A DNA stretch of 64,000 bases. It comes from Ananas comosus (taxonomy: Eukaryota; Streptophyta; Magnoliopsida; Poales; Bromeliaceae). A program made the translations under genes and the position numbers. The stretch is from contig NC_033626.1 of the NCBI RefSeq assembly GCF_001540865.1, positions 14,017,422 through 14,081,421 of the forward strand. The letters run 5' to 3'. Under the pieces are notes generated by a model. That model saw only the letters and a list, made by a program, of their open reading frames with translations. It had not been told where the DNA came from and ran no database searches. Position 1 is the first letter of the stretch, and every line of letters begins with the position of its first letter. This document shows positions 1 through 11,212 of this stretch, in pieces.

Positions 1-1091
1 ATGACATAAGGAAATGATGAAACAGAGATATACCTTCTACAAGCAAAACAAAGAATTTTTAGTTCACGAGGCTCCTGACGATGCGAAATATGAGCTCTTT
101 GCTTCCAAAAACAAAAGCACCAATTTAAAGCTTCTGTTGTTGGAAGAAGATGTAAAGACGATTTTCATGAAAAGTTATGCTGCCTCTTCGAACAACTCTA
201 CCCAAAAACACCCTAAGTGACACTTTCAAACATGTTTTACAAGCGAAACCAGATTGTGCAGATCAAGTAAAATTTAGATGGAACTACAATCATCTTAAGC
301 TTACATCGTAATTCACAATGTCAGAAGGTTGTTGTTGGGATCTGTACCACCATTAGAAGCATGGCAATATCAAAAGTGTGAGGCAATATTGCCACCAGAA
401 CAAAAGAATGAAATAATTGCTAAGCACAATTTGATAGCGAACAGCAGGTTTTATAAAGAATAGAGCTACAGAATTACATTGTGCTATATAGTACACATCA
501 CAGCCTATGAACGTAACTAAACAATGTCAAGCGCTTTCATATCATTGTTGTATAGAGACTCCGCAAATACATTTGGATATCACGTTTTGCGAAGTCAGCT
601 TCAAAGTCTTATGAAATGTTGATCTTAGCTCAACACTAAAGAAGCACTAGCATCCGGGGGCCTGCTCGTCTACAAGAATTCTCTATTGTATTATGCAACA
701 TTATTGTTCACACATGTCAAGGTATATTATTGTGCTTCCAATTGATACTGCTGACTCTAATATCATGATACACAAGTTGGATATCGACAAAAACAACCAT
801 CACAACAATACAGTAATATCTCCTTATCCATAGGTAAACAAAGCATAGAGATTGAAAGGGACAATTCATTAAAATGAACTGGGCGAATTTATTTATCTTT
901 TCATTACTAAATATCATTTATTTTTGGTGAACCATGATCCCACAATGTGATAGAGTTAGTCAAAAGCAAGCTGACAATTTTATCATCATATCATTCCCGA
1001 AAAAAGAAAGAACACTATGATAGTAGACCGCATTAAATGATATTTCAAATCGAATGACCAAATTGAGTAACTAATGCGCAGCAAAGCTTAC
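1..1091 (-). other. Intron of the IBR5-like gene, no coding exon seen
   Basis: This is the stretch downstream of exon 2 of the phosphatase gene on the minus strand. Its short open frames on both strands have no recognisable domain. I looked for the active-site exon and did not find it, so I treat the stretch as intron up to the window edge. Confidence 0.6.
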
Positions 1092-2048
1092 CTAGAAATT
1101 GGACGGCATCATCAAATTGCAAATTCTTCTCATCTTGGAGGCAGTGGTAAGTGAAAGAGTTCTTGTAGAGATTCTGGCAAGCTGGCACAGTCTGCACGAA
1201 TGTGTCACAATAGACAATTTAGGTTAGAGAATTTAACCAGAAACAGAAGAAACGGCTGAGCAAATGCCTGAAGGAAAATAGACTAAGAAATCGCTCATTG
1301 ATAGAACAGTTATAGGCAAACAACACTTCTGCAAAAGCCCCAAGCAGGCCACGCAGGCCCTAATACTGTACACAAGAACCTTTTAGGTAGTACAAATAAA
1401 GCAAGGTTTTTGTTAGATATGAAACTATAGCACTTTAAGAAGCAAAAAAGGTAAAAACAGCTCAATTGTTCCTTCGATCAGTGAAGCAATAGCAAATGGA
1501 TTGTTTTACATTAACAGCAAGTGCTCTTCGGCTTACTTACATCAAATTCTTATTGCCTGAGCAAATATACTGCTTTAATTGAACTAAGAACAATTACAAA
1601 TAAAAGAAACAGCTTTGCTGCAATTTTATGACCCTATTAGAACAGTTAAGTGAACCGTCAGATCAGAAAATTCACATCAATCCAAAAGGATCAATGGAAA
1701 AAAAAAACCATTTTTTTTTCCATCCGATTAGTTTCCAACCCAAGAGATCCGATTCTCTACCAGTAGAAGAGAAAGGGGAAAAGCGCGAGAGGAGAGGAGA
1801 GAGCTCACATTGAGGACATGGGAGATGCCTAGGGTTTTGAGGAGCTCGCTTCGGGAGGCGTTGTCGTAGCTCCCGAGGTAGAGGAAGTCCCTGAGGATCT
1901 CGGAGGGGAAGGCGCCGCCGCCCTGGTGGGCCGGGCGATCGACGTTCGCCGGCATGCGGTGTCCGCAGACGCCGCACACCTCGCCGGCCTCGTACTTGTG
2001 GTAGTGGCCGCAGATCATGCACGGGTTCTCCCTCTCCCTCTTCCTCAT
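1092..2048 (-). CDS. IBR5: IBR5-like dual-specificity protein phosphatase, 5' part (runs off left edge)
   Basis: Two exons are visible: 1809-2048 (80 codons, phase 0) and 1092-1191 (starts ACT GTG CCA, ends in phase 1 before GTAAGC). The N-terminus begins MRKRERENPC and has a Cys-rich zinc-ribbon-like segment (CMICGHYHKYEAGEVCGVCG), then the start of the phosphatase fold (FLYLGSYDNASR) and, in exon 2, CQNLYKNSFTYHCL. This matches IBR5, the plant phosphatase linked to auxin and ABA signalling through MAP kinases. The catalytic HCxxxxxR loop lies in the next exon, which I could not find in 1-1091, so that intron is over 1 kb and continues outside the window. The start at 2048 matches the family; an in-frame ATG nine bases upstream (2057) is possible. 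A GAA-rich tract at 2074-2105 is likely 5' UTR. Confidence 0.86.
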
Positions 2049-2059
2049 CGCACCCACAC

Positions 2060-3303
2060 CTAGGGTTCGATCGAAGAAGAAGTAGAAGAAGAAGAAGAAG
2101 AAGCTGTTGCGATTGGATTTAGGGTTTGATGGCGAGAATTTTGAGGGGGGTGGGGGAGGAGCGTTTTGGGGAAGAAGAAGGAGAAGGATCGAGCTTGATC
2201 GCGTAGGAAGAAGAAACGAGAGGAAGCGTGGGGTTTGGTGTACCTGTATGATAATCGGACACGACTTACATTTTGTTAATATTATTGTATATTTATTATA
2301 CCTTTTTTTTGTAATAATACTCTACTCTAATTTACTGTAACTAAATATAGAAGATGCTATTTATATACCCATGATCTTACATTCATTGTCCAAAAAATTT
2401 AAAAATTTTTTATACATTTTTAGTATTAAGAAAATAATATTTTTTGAATAAAAAATCTGTACGATTTATATAGTATTTGCTTATTTAGTATTTATCAGTT
2501 ACTATAATATTATAGACCAATAAAAAGGTCAATAAAGCTAAAAAAAATCTTAGGCCACTATAAATACTAAATTAATTAATTTACAAAATTATAAATATAT
2601 TTCAAACTTGACAAACAATTTAAAAAATTAGGGGCTCAACTGTTGGCTGTAGATAGCCAAACTGTTCCAAAGGAGGAAAAAAAAAAAGTAAAATAAAAAC
2701 TAAAGTAAATTTCTAACCCTTTCAAACAAAGAAATTTGCAAATGCCTAGATTCAGAGGGCTATATCTAAGATTTTTTTTTTTCAGATTTTTTTTTTTCTG
2801 GTGCAGAGGGAAAGGCTAAAAAGATGTGGGAATAAAATAACTTGGGAACACTGACTCCTAGATCTGAACCAGATCTCGCAAATAAATATCTTAGTAGCTA
2901 CCAAAAAAAATTATGGCACTCGTGGTTTGGGTTACAAAGTACCATATAATATCTTATTATAAAAGATAAGGAACAATTACTTTTATACGTCTAAAAAGTT
3001 ACTTGACTGATGCGCTTTAAATTTAGACATTCAAATTGAATTATGTACGGAAGATCTATTCAAAGAGGAATATATTAAGTACTGGATTAAGTATTCAGAC
3101 CACAAACAAAGCCTTTATACTATAATTTCTCATCAATAACACATATAATAGGTACTTAAGACAGATTCCGAGACAGTAAGTAAGAGTATAATTAAACAGC
3201 ATAATTACCACCCATTACACGATATCTAAAATACAACTACATAAAATGGACTGACAACATCACAATACATTCTTTACCTAATATAGCACAGAAAGTTTAA
3301 AAT
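2060..3303. other. Intergenic: IBR5 promoter and MAP65 3' flank
   Basis: AT-rich DNA between two minus-strand genes. The part near 2060-2260 is purine-rich and should contain the IBR5 5' UTR and core promoter. The part near 3303 should hold the MAP65 3' UTR. No supported coding frame or clear transposon was seen. Confidence 0.6.
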
Positions 3304-4190
3304 TTAGGGTGTGGTAGGAATTGAGTCATTGCCTGCTGCGGGGGAAGCTGTTTCTTCTTTTGCTGCCGCCGCATGATTTGGCGGAGCTGATAGCCGGGCG
3401 TTTTCTCTCTTCCCTTCCTTAGTCGCGGGTCTGACACCATTGCTGCCGTTCTGATGGGAGTTTAGAGATAATCTTCGAGTCGGAGTTCCATTCGATGGGC
3501 TCCCATTGGACCGAGGTGTTGACACCTTCTTCGGAGCGAGTGGCCTGCTGACGCTTTGTTCGGGGGTGGTTTGTTGCTCGCTGAAGCGCTTCTGATCCTG
3601 AAGTTTCAAAGCAAATTTGAAGACGTGAAAAAGATAAATGCAAACATCTGAATACTATCTCTTAGCTTTAAATTCTGTGAGTCAACATGTAGGAAAAAAG
3701 TAGTGCAAAATGAGGCACTAGAACTATTTGAGTTCTTTATATTCTTTTTTTTTATATACAAAAAAAATACTCATAAAGTGAATGACAAGGCACCGTTATC
3801 TACCCAAAAAGAACACCGATGTACAATTTTCGTTCCACGAACCTACTAAACTATGCTGAAAAGGATGTTTAGAAGGTTAAATAGAAGTCCGATGCTTACC
3901 CGCATTCGGCGCTTCTCTTCTTCCCTTTCATGCCTAAGCATAACATATTCATCCAACATTGCTAGAAGAGGGACACCATCATACATGAATGACATGCTTC
4001 GATCCTCTTCCCAAGCTCGGGTCTTGGCCACCAATGTGTCAACAAGAGCTATGTTAAAATCAATTAAATTAGTTACATATCAGGTACTTGATACAGGTTA
4101 ATTTCTAGCTAGGTGACAAGAATAGTTTGATCTTGCACATATCGTTAAGTGCTTCTTTAAAGCATTATATTCGGCATCAAGTTACAGGAG

Positions 4191-4239
<49 letters not shown>

Positions 4240-7200
4240 ATCATATAGGAGTTCATTGACTGTAAATTTATACTTTTGGGCATTTTACTTCTATGACCAT
4301 ATTATTCCGTGTTGCAATATAATACAGGCAGAAGAAAATGATTTTTGTTGTATGAACAGTATCAAAGACGACCAGTGAAGGTGTTACTAAAATGCAAATA
4401 AATAGACAGGTACAAGGAAAACTCTCAGAAGAAAATGAAGAGAAGGATAGACTAATGATTATTCAATCTCAAAGTGGCATGTTAAAAATCCACATTACAT
4501 TCAAATATTCAATAAAGCAAGAAAAGAGCTAAAGTTTTACCATAAAAAATTAAATGACTACCTGGTATCTTATTAACCAGAACCCGAGCTTTTTCTGCAC
4601 GCTTGAGGTTCAAATGTGCGCCTCGGCTTGAGTTATACCTGTTTTCATCCTGCAACAAAGAAAATCATGTAAGAGAGAGATTTATCATAGACGGTATAGA
4701 ACAGCATTATTGTGAAAGCTAGAAGTGAGACAGCTGTACCCGATTATAGTCCTCAAGCCAGCTTTCTTCTTCACATGCTGACATCCATTTCTCGACCTTA
4801 TCTAATATTTCTTTTCTGCTCAATGCTTCTTCTTTGGCTTTCAAAATCTGATTATCCATGTCGGCAATCAACTCTGATGGTTCAATTTTTCCTGAATCGA
4901 TTAGGGACATTATTTTCTCTTGGGCAGCAACTGTATCAATTTCTATGTGAGCACTGGCATAAATGTCTTCCAATTCACTCTGCTTCTTTAAAGCTATTTC
5001 CTTCATCTTGCTTGCCTTTAGCGCATCTAATCTTTCAACTTCAGCCTCAGCCTATGCACATATAAACACAAGTGAAGACAGGGACGAGAAGCCCGAGTAT
5101 ATTCTCGTATATTCAATTGAAAACAAAATAGAAGGGTGCAACTTCTAAAACTTTGTTACAGATGAAACTTTTTAAGTCTAAATTGAACTAAAAACAAACT
5201 TCAGAGACTGAATTGTTGCGATTGCAACTCTGGACGAAACTGAATCATTCACCAAACATTAGGCACCAAATTTGTACTTTACCTAGAAAATTTTATAAAG
5301 AGATGATATTGCTTACTTGCTCAATCAAATCAAGGGCAAGCGCTCCAGGTGCAGTGACATCATCGACAGTTGCAGAGATGTTGCATGTGACATGATCAAA
5401 GAAACTCCGTTCTTCTGCAGGGGTTTCCATGAGATTCCAAAGATCAGAAAGTTGTGCAGCTAGATCTTGAAGCTGAAAATAAGAACAAGGAATCACACAA
5501 AGATGAAAAGGAATAGAAACGCATCAGAAACAGAAAAGTTATTGGTGCATAGCTAATGGCCGTGAAGATGGTCGATTTATGGAGAAATGAAAGGAATGTA
5601 GTGACTATACATTCCCTTCGTTTGGTTCTTTCATGCCACTATCAAAGACATGCGAGATGCATAGAAATTATGACCATACATGGATAATACTTGTGCATTA
5701 ACAGCATCGAGGCAACAAATATAAAGCCAGGGAAGGAAATTAATAACAAGGAAAATCAAGAATTACCTTCCGTAGCCTCATCTTTTTATCATCTTTAAGT
5801 GCTGCGACTGTACCGTCGAGCTTTGACAAGGTATCATTGCTAATGCTTTTCAAATGAACCCCAACAGAATCATCGAGGCTACGATGAACTTCTGTAATAG
5901 TGCTGAAGAAATCCATTCCAAGGACAGTGCACAGATCATGTACTGTGCTGACATAGTCAAGGACCTTCTGCTGCCTATCACTCTGCCAAAAACATAATTT
6001 TTAGTTTTCTGGGAAACATTTTGTTTTTTCTTGTAAGGAACAAGGTAGGAACAATTAACATTTTGGAAGGAAAGGCTGATGACACCTTCTCTTTCTGAAG
6101 ATCCTGAAGCTGGGAATGGAAGTCTTCCAGCTTCTCAAGTGACAAGTCATCCTCATCGACTGACGGGGTCCCCACCTGCTCACCAACTTCTATGGTGCCA
6201 GCAATCTCGCCACATATTTTCTCTATCTGCGATTGTACATCGGCGAATTCCTTTATCCTCTCATCTTTTTGCTTGGTCAACTGCTCCAGCGTTGGTGCTA
6301 TAGCAGCCAGTTGCTCCTTGATTGTCCCAGATGACTTCTCGGGCTGTTGACACAAAGTATATTCATGATTAAATCAGAGTATGAATTTTATATCCAAGTC
6401 GCACATTACTTCAGAAGCAGAAGAGATCACACTAACTTAACAAACGTATGTTATTCAGATCAGCAAAGTACAAAAAGGTCCAGAGATTCAGCCCCTATGA
6501 TCTGCTTCAAAATCCTAAAATTTTTCTCTTTCAATTGATGCCCAGACAAATACGAAGCACAAAATATTAAAAGTATAAAATACAAAACTCCCGGTGCTTC
6601 CAAAGCACCCTACCTCAAAAAGTGCATAATGATAGTTTATGTGGACCAGCTAGATTTGAAGCCACAGCTAATTGCAATAGCTTTACATTCTAGGTGCATA
6701 TCCAATCTAGTGTGAATTAATCTCAGATAATCCTAACATTTTTCAATTGGATGGACATGATATATAGGGTAAGATAAGAAATTTGGAGTATACCTAGTTC
6801 AGTACAGGAGAAGATGATGGCATTGAACCACCAACTAATTGTCAATAAGTGCCTTGTCTTGTGACCAACGATCATAAGCAAATAAAAACTCCATAATTTG
6901 AAATAAAATCAAGATTATTATTTTACTTACAGTTCTGACTATAGTTTTCTCTCCGAGAGCAGAAAGAAGTCTGGCAAGTTCAATCTTCGAATCATCCAAG
7001 GCCTGGAGAAGCAGAGCCCTTGACTTGGATGCTTGATCAACTTTCCTCTTGTAAACATCCAAACACTCTTGGTCGAGCTGAAGCAAAATCTTATCCCGTT
7101 CCTCATCGTTCTCACCAACTTCATTCCATATTTGCTGAAAAAGAGGAATTGGTTATATACTTTTCCTCACTAAGTTTACTACAACATACAACAACAGCAG

Positions 7201-7372
7201 CGCAATGCATTATGTTGAAATGTATTTGTTAAAAAATAGCCCTTTTATTCACTCAACTCTATCGTGAGTGTTAACAGCATAAACCTCACCAAAGGATTAC
7301 CTGCAGCTGCTGAAGTAATGAGCCACAGGTAGTTTCACCTAATGAGGGATTTCGAGCACTAGTTACAGCCAT
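3304..7372 (-). CDS. MAP65: 65-kDa microtubule-associated protein (MAP65/PRC1/Ase1 family)
   Basis: Nine coding exons: 7301-7372, 6931-7134, 6086-6343, 5767-5982, 5317-5472, 4740-5051, 4562-4649, 3900-4048 and 3304-3597. Their lengths sum to an uninterrupted 582-aa frame, close to the usual 580-590. MAP65 proteins form antiparallel dimers that cross-link microtubules in cortical arrays, preprophase band and phragmoplast. The N-terminus ([12 protein letters not shown], then IWNEVGE) and the long coiled coil are typical. The microtubule-binding region includes [19 protein letters not shown]. The basic Ser/Pro-rich tail ([14 protein letters not shown]) resembles the phospho-regulated tail of the MAP65-1 subgroup. 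The start at 7372 gives [18 protein letters not shown] likely 5' UTR intron spans 7387-8279 (donor GTGAGG, acceptor GTGCAG). Exon 2 ends KTIVRT before the GTAAGT donor and joins [11 protein letters not shown] in frame. Confidence 0.95.
4196..4237. repeat. (GA)n microsatellite in a MAP65 intron
   Basis: About 21 perfect GA units lie in the intron between the seventh and eighth coding exons. It is a simple repeat and probably variable in length. Confidence 0.95.
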
Positions 7373-8229
7373 TTGGAAAGCAAAACCTGCACAGGAGGAA
7401 AATCATCTAATTAAATGGTTGCAATCCTCTATTTACTACTGACTAATTAACTAATGCCAATTGAATATATACAAAATTACAAATTACAGAACCAATCAGA
7501 CAATGTGCCTTGGTACTAATAAAACATGCAAACTTCTTGAACGTTTGAAACATGCAACTCATACCAAGCAAATTAAACGCCGCAGCACATGATGAAAAAC
7601 GTATGTGATTGCCACTTATCATATCTCGCTTAGAAGCAATTGAATTGCGGAGCTTGAATGCGTTACAATTTCTAAGGTGGCAACAAACTTCAGCATGAGA
7701 ATCAAGCTATAAAGTTTAAGTTTTTCCAATCCAAAGCTACATAATACAAAAAAAGGAGTTCATATGGCAACTACTGAGAACAAAATTTTCAAAAAGAGAA
7801 AAGAAAAAGATTTTTTTTTTTTCACTCTGCGATCTAACTTAGAAAATTAACTCTCACCAAATTTCAGCCACCTGAGAGAAGAATCTGAGACTCCCAACCA
7901 AATAAGAGTAACAAAACAATCAGATCGAGCACAGAAGATCCAAAGCGCACCCACACTACAACTAAATATTCCTAATCTCGCAAGATCAAGAGCTATAGCT
8001 GTAATATAGCATCATTATACCACTAAAACCCCTCAAAAAAACCATTTTTAGATCAAAACCCTCACATTCACCTCAATATCAAGCGAAATCGAGCTCAGAG
8101 AATCAGAGATTTCGATCTCCGCCGGAACCGAACCGTTTAAGGCCGCCCAAAAGGGGCAAAAGGGGTGATATCTCTCACAGCTCACAAGAACACGAGAAAG
8201 GAGGAAGCAGGGCTCGTGAAAAAAGGGGC

Positions 8230-8400
8230 CAATGCGAGATAGGAGAGAGAGAGAGAGAGAGAAGAGACTGTACCCTCACCTGCGAGAGATCGCGGAGAGA
8301 GAGGGTTTCGAGATCTCCGCGTCGGGATCTGAGGCGAGATCTCTGCTACTTTCTCTCACAAAGCCGAAGATGAGAGAGAGAGAAAGAGAGAGCAGCGAGG
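8230..8400 (-). promoter_or_regulatory. MAP65 5' UTR exon and core promoter region
   Basis: On the minus strand this stretch is CT-rich, with two pyrimidine microsatellites, and ends in a good donor (CGCAG|GTGAGG at 8280/8279). That donor can splice to the acceptor at 7387, 14 bases before the start codon. CT-rich leaders with a first intron are common in plant housekeeping genes. The transcription start itself is not visible. Confidence 0.5.
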
Positions 8401-8438
8401 GAGTGTGTATAGTAGTAGTGTGACTGTGTGAGCGAGAA

Positions 8439-8579
8439 GGTTAAAATGTATAGAGGCCCTTCAACTATAGGAAATTTTGAAAGTACCCATCATCTTTTAT
8501 TTTTTGATTAGTTTAAATAACTAAAACAGTTGATAACTAATTTCAAAAGACCGTATAGTTGAGGGGCACATTTTCACCC
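8439..8579. mobile_element. MITE-like element upstream of MAP65
   Basis: The two ends are inverted copies. The left begins GGTTAAAATG and contains CCCTTCAACTATAGG. The reverse complement of the right begins GGTGAAAATG and contains CCCTCAACTATACGG. Both continue to TTTTGAAA, leaving a short AT-rich centre. This is the structure of a small terminal-inverted-repeat transposon. The target-site duplication could not be resolved. A related half-copy lies in a LIP5 intron near 12931-13010. Confidence 0.65.
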
Positions 8580-8959
8580 TGCGACAAAGCTATTTAGGAC
8601 GGGGGAGAATAAATAGGACAGGGCAAACGAACGGTCGGGATCGAAACAAGCGCCTCGTAAGTCGTGTAGATCGATGGGTGCGAAAGGCGGGGGATTGGGG
8701 AGAGCCGTGCGATCAACCGCGCGGCGTCACGTGGCACGCATCGAGCGGCTAGTAGTGCGCGTTATTACGCAAGGCCTCACGGTCAAAAGGAAAAGTAGAG
8801 CGAAGGGTTCGGGTGTGGGGCCCACGAGTTTCCTCCCCACAAACTGTGCGGAAAAAAGAGTTGCTATTATACAGTCTGTTAAGCGGACCCAAAAGGACAA
8901 ATAGTGGGCCCAAAGTTACAATGTCCGGTAAAGACCACAGAGAACTCGATTGTGGCGTA

Positions 8960-9330
8960 TCGTTGGCACTAATCATTAATTCAAAAAACTCGAGTTATTA
9001 AAAATGCGTAATTAATTTACTTATAACGTACAAATACAACGCCCGTGGATCTCGATTATGACTCGGCCCAATCAATCTCCCCTTTAGTATCTGCACATAT
9101 TTGTAGCATGTCGGAATCGAACTTGTGACCTTTGGCTCTGATACCATTTGTCGAATCATTGATACTAATTATTAACCCCAAAAACTTGAGCTGTTAGAAA
9201 TATGCAACTAATTTTACAACGCTCACGGATCTCGATTGTGGCTCAACCCAACCAGCCTCACGTCACTTCGAATATGACTCGGTCCACCCAGCCTCACGCT
9301 ATTTCAAATTTAACTCGGCCCAACATGACC
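8960..9330 (-). mobile_element. Diverged retroelement fragment with initiator-tRNA primer-site motif
   Basis: Read on the minus strand, 9131-9144 carries TGGTATCAGAGCC, the complement of the 3' end of plant initiator tRNA-Met, which is the usual primer-binding site of LTR retrotransposons. Flanking it are two diverged direct copies of a block containing CACTAATCATTAATTC and GGATCTCGATTATGACTCGG (about 8970-9085 and 9165-9270), followed by a third partial copy. A related block lies on the opposite strand near 37060-37210. I see no coding remains, so this is at most a decayed LTR relic or a tRNA-derived repeat. Confidence 0.45.
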
Positions 9331-9904
9331 TCCCGCCACAAGATAGGATACTGACCCATTTAAGCTAACAGATTGGTTGGGAGATTTTGGGGTACCCAAA
9401 GCTGCGTTTTGATTTGCCTATCAAGGATGCTTCTTTACAAGCTACTGCTGATGTCTTCGTAGATACGTATGTTGTTCTTATACTGTATGTATTAAATATT
9501 CATCGTTTCTAGTACAGATGACAAAAAGCAAAAGTTAACAACGAGGCTTACTTTCTATTTTGAAGTTGTTTCCGAATGATTGAGGACCAATTTTAGCCTA
9601 ACAGCGCAGCTTATAAAAGCATGTTGCATGACATCTAATGCAAGGATTGGCTTACAGATGAATTATAATTTTGTCAATCAAATACGGCTTAAGCAACATT
9701 GTGTTGTTCATTTGTTTGCACATGTTTCCCGCAGAGTAGGAATTATGTCAAACTATTCTTGGCATTTATATACTAACCATCTCAAACAACCAAAAACAAA
9801 AGAGGTCGACGTTAGAAGTTTAATAAGCATTTGTTGTGGCCTTTTTCCTATTTAATCAATCACTATCATCCTATCACAGCACAGCGACGAGAACAAAATT
9901 CCGA

Positions 9905-10062
9905 ACAAGTGATAAAAAATTTGGTGATTGATATTCGAGATCCAATATTTAAATTCTAGTTGATTTATATTTTCGACTAAGTTTATTTTTAAATGAAATA
10001 AACGAAATCGGTAGCGTGGACTGCGTATNAATCTCAAAAAAAAAAAAAAAAAAAAAAAAACA
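9905..10062 (+). mobile_element. Short A-tailed retroposon-like repeat (second family)
   Basis: A block with TTGATTTATATTTTCGACTA, then AAATAAACGAA, then CTC followed by a long A-run (10036-10060). Reverse-oriented relatives lie near 47230-47340 and 53896-53985. The A-tail and dispersed copies suggest a SINE or a truncated LINE. One N falls inside it (10029). Confidence 0.4.
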
Positions 10063-10744
10063 AGTTTACATACTCTTCTTCGTCGAGATTCGTGCGCTGA
10101 GCGGAGATCGCAGAGCTTTCTTCTTCTGCGTCACGATTCGTGCGCAGTCGGCGTTCTCGGGAAGCGGGACGAGCAGGGGTGGGGATGGAGGGTGGAGAAA
10201 AAGTACCGCGGTGGTAGACGCAGCTTTTCCCCCGAATCGGTGCTTGTCCTAATGCTTGGGTTTGTCTCTACAAAGCGCTCGGATGTGGTGGCCCCACACT
10301 GGATCGCAGCACATGGCGGTCCACGTGCCCCGGCGCAGATCTCGCTCTTTCTCTGCCATTAATAATTTTTTTTTAAGAGGGGAAAAAAAAATTAAAAAGA
10401 ATTTTAAACAAAAAAAAAAAATTTGTGGGTTAAACTTGAGATACCGTAGATCCCCTTCGACAATGGCGTTGGATATCTACTGTATAAAACGACAATTTAT
10501 ATAGCAACTATTTGAATCAACAGTACATGATAAATCTCATAAGTTATTTTTTTAAAAAAAAGGAATAAAGATACAAAAACAGTACAGATCAATCAGTAAG
10601 GATATTCTCACGTCAATAATTCATAAAAAAAAAACCCTGTTGTAGTAGAGTACTTCTAGCACTATTGTTTTGTTTTTTTCGAAAGAAAATAGTAGCATTG
10701 GTTTCATTTTCTCGTGCTTGGTTTCACATGATACAGAAACACAA

Positions 10745-10915
10745 GGGGCCCAATCTCGTGCTAAATATCTATTCCGTGGGCCGAGCTATTGAACCGATCT
10801 GTAAACTATTGTGGCCCATTTAGGCCCATTTATGTCCTTAAACCGGCCCGTTAGTAGTTAATGTAATGTGGTCAAAAATTTGGGCCCATTTCAACCTTTT
10901 CAGCCCACGTTTTTC
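10745..10915 (+). promoter_or_regulatory. LIP5 promoter with repeated GGCCCA (site II-like) motifs
   Basis: GGCCCA or its complement occurs at 10747, 10813, 10823 and 10883, with further GGCCC-type motifs (GTGGGCC, CGGCCC, AGCCCA) between them. Clusters of GGCCCA/TGGGCC (site II or TCP-type) mark promoters of growth-related and housekeeping plant genes. The cluster lies 300-470 bases upstream of the LIP5 start codon. Confidence 0.5.
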
Positions 10916-10946
10916 TGGAACTGTGTCACGTTGAGTTGCGCACACG

Positions 10947-10947
<1 letters not shown>

Positions 10948-10990
<43 letters not shown>
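10948..10990. repeat. Poly-T tract of about 43 bases
   Basis: An uninterrupted T run between the GGCCCA cluster and the LIP5 leader. Its exact length is likely unreliable in a draft assembly. Confidence 0.9.
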
Positions 10991-11212
10991 CCCTCCTTCG
11001 GTGGCGGTTTCTTCGTCGTAATTTCTTTTCTATTTCAATAATTCATTTTGGTCCTGCAGCGGATTACGGAATTAAGTAATTAATTAGAAGAAAAAAACAT
11101 TCACAATTCCTTTGGATTTGCCCCTTACTTCCCCGCTCCCTCTCTCTCTCCTCTGGTGTTGCGATCGCATCGTCTTCGTCTTCGTCGTCTCCGATCATTG
11201 GATTGCGAGGAC

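Larger units (their letters stand above)
8580..11212. other. Intergenic between MAP65 and LIP5
   Basis: Divergent gene spacer. Besides the repeat fragments listed separately (8960-9330 and 9905-10062) it holds a moderately GC-rich stretch at 10070-10350, several A- and T-runs and the LIP5 promoter. The open frames at 8674-8904 and 10016-10504 have no domain or homolog that I recognise and are not called as genes. Confidence 0.6.

Noticed and set aside
8674..8904. 76-codon frame starting MGAKGGGLGRAVRSTARRHV
   Set aside because: No recognisable domain, basic composition from GC-rich spacer DNA, no splice or promoter support.
9100..9145. tRNA-like 3' end (CTCTGATACCA)
   Set aside because: Only the last part of an initiator tRNA is matched and the rest of the gene is absent; better explained as a primer-site motif in a repeat.
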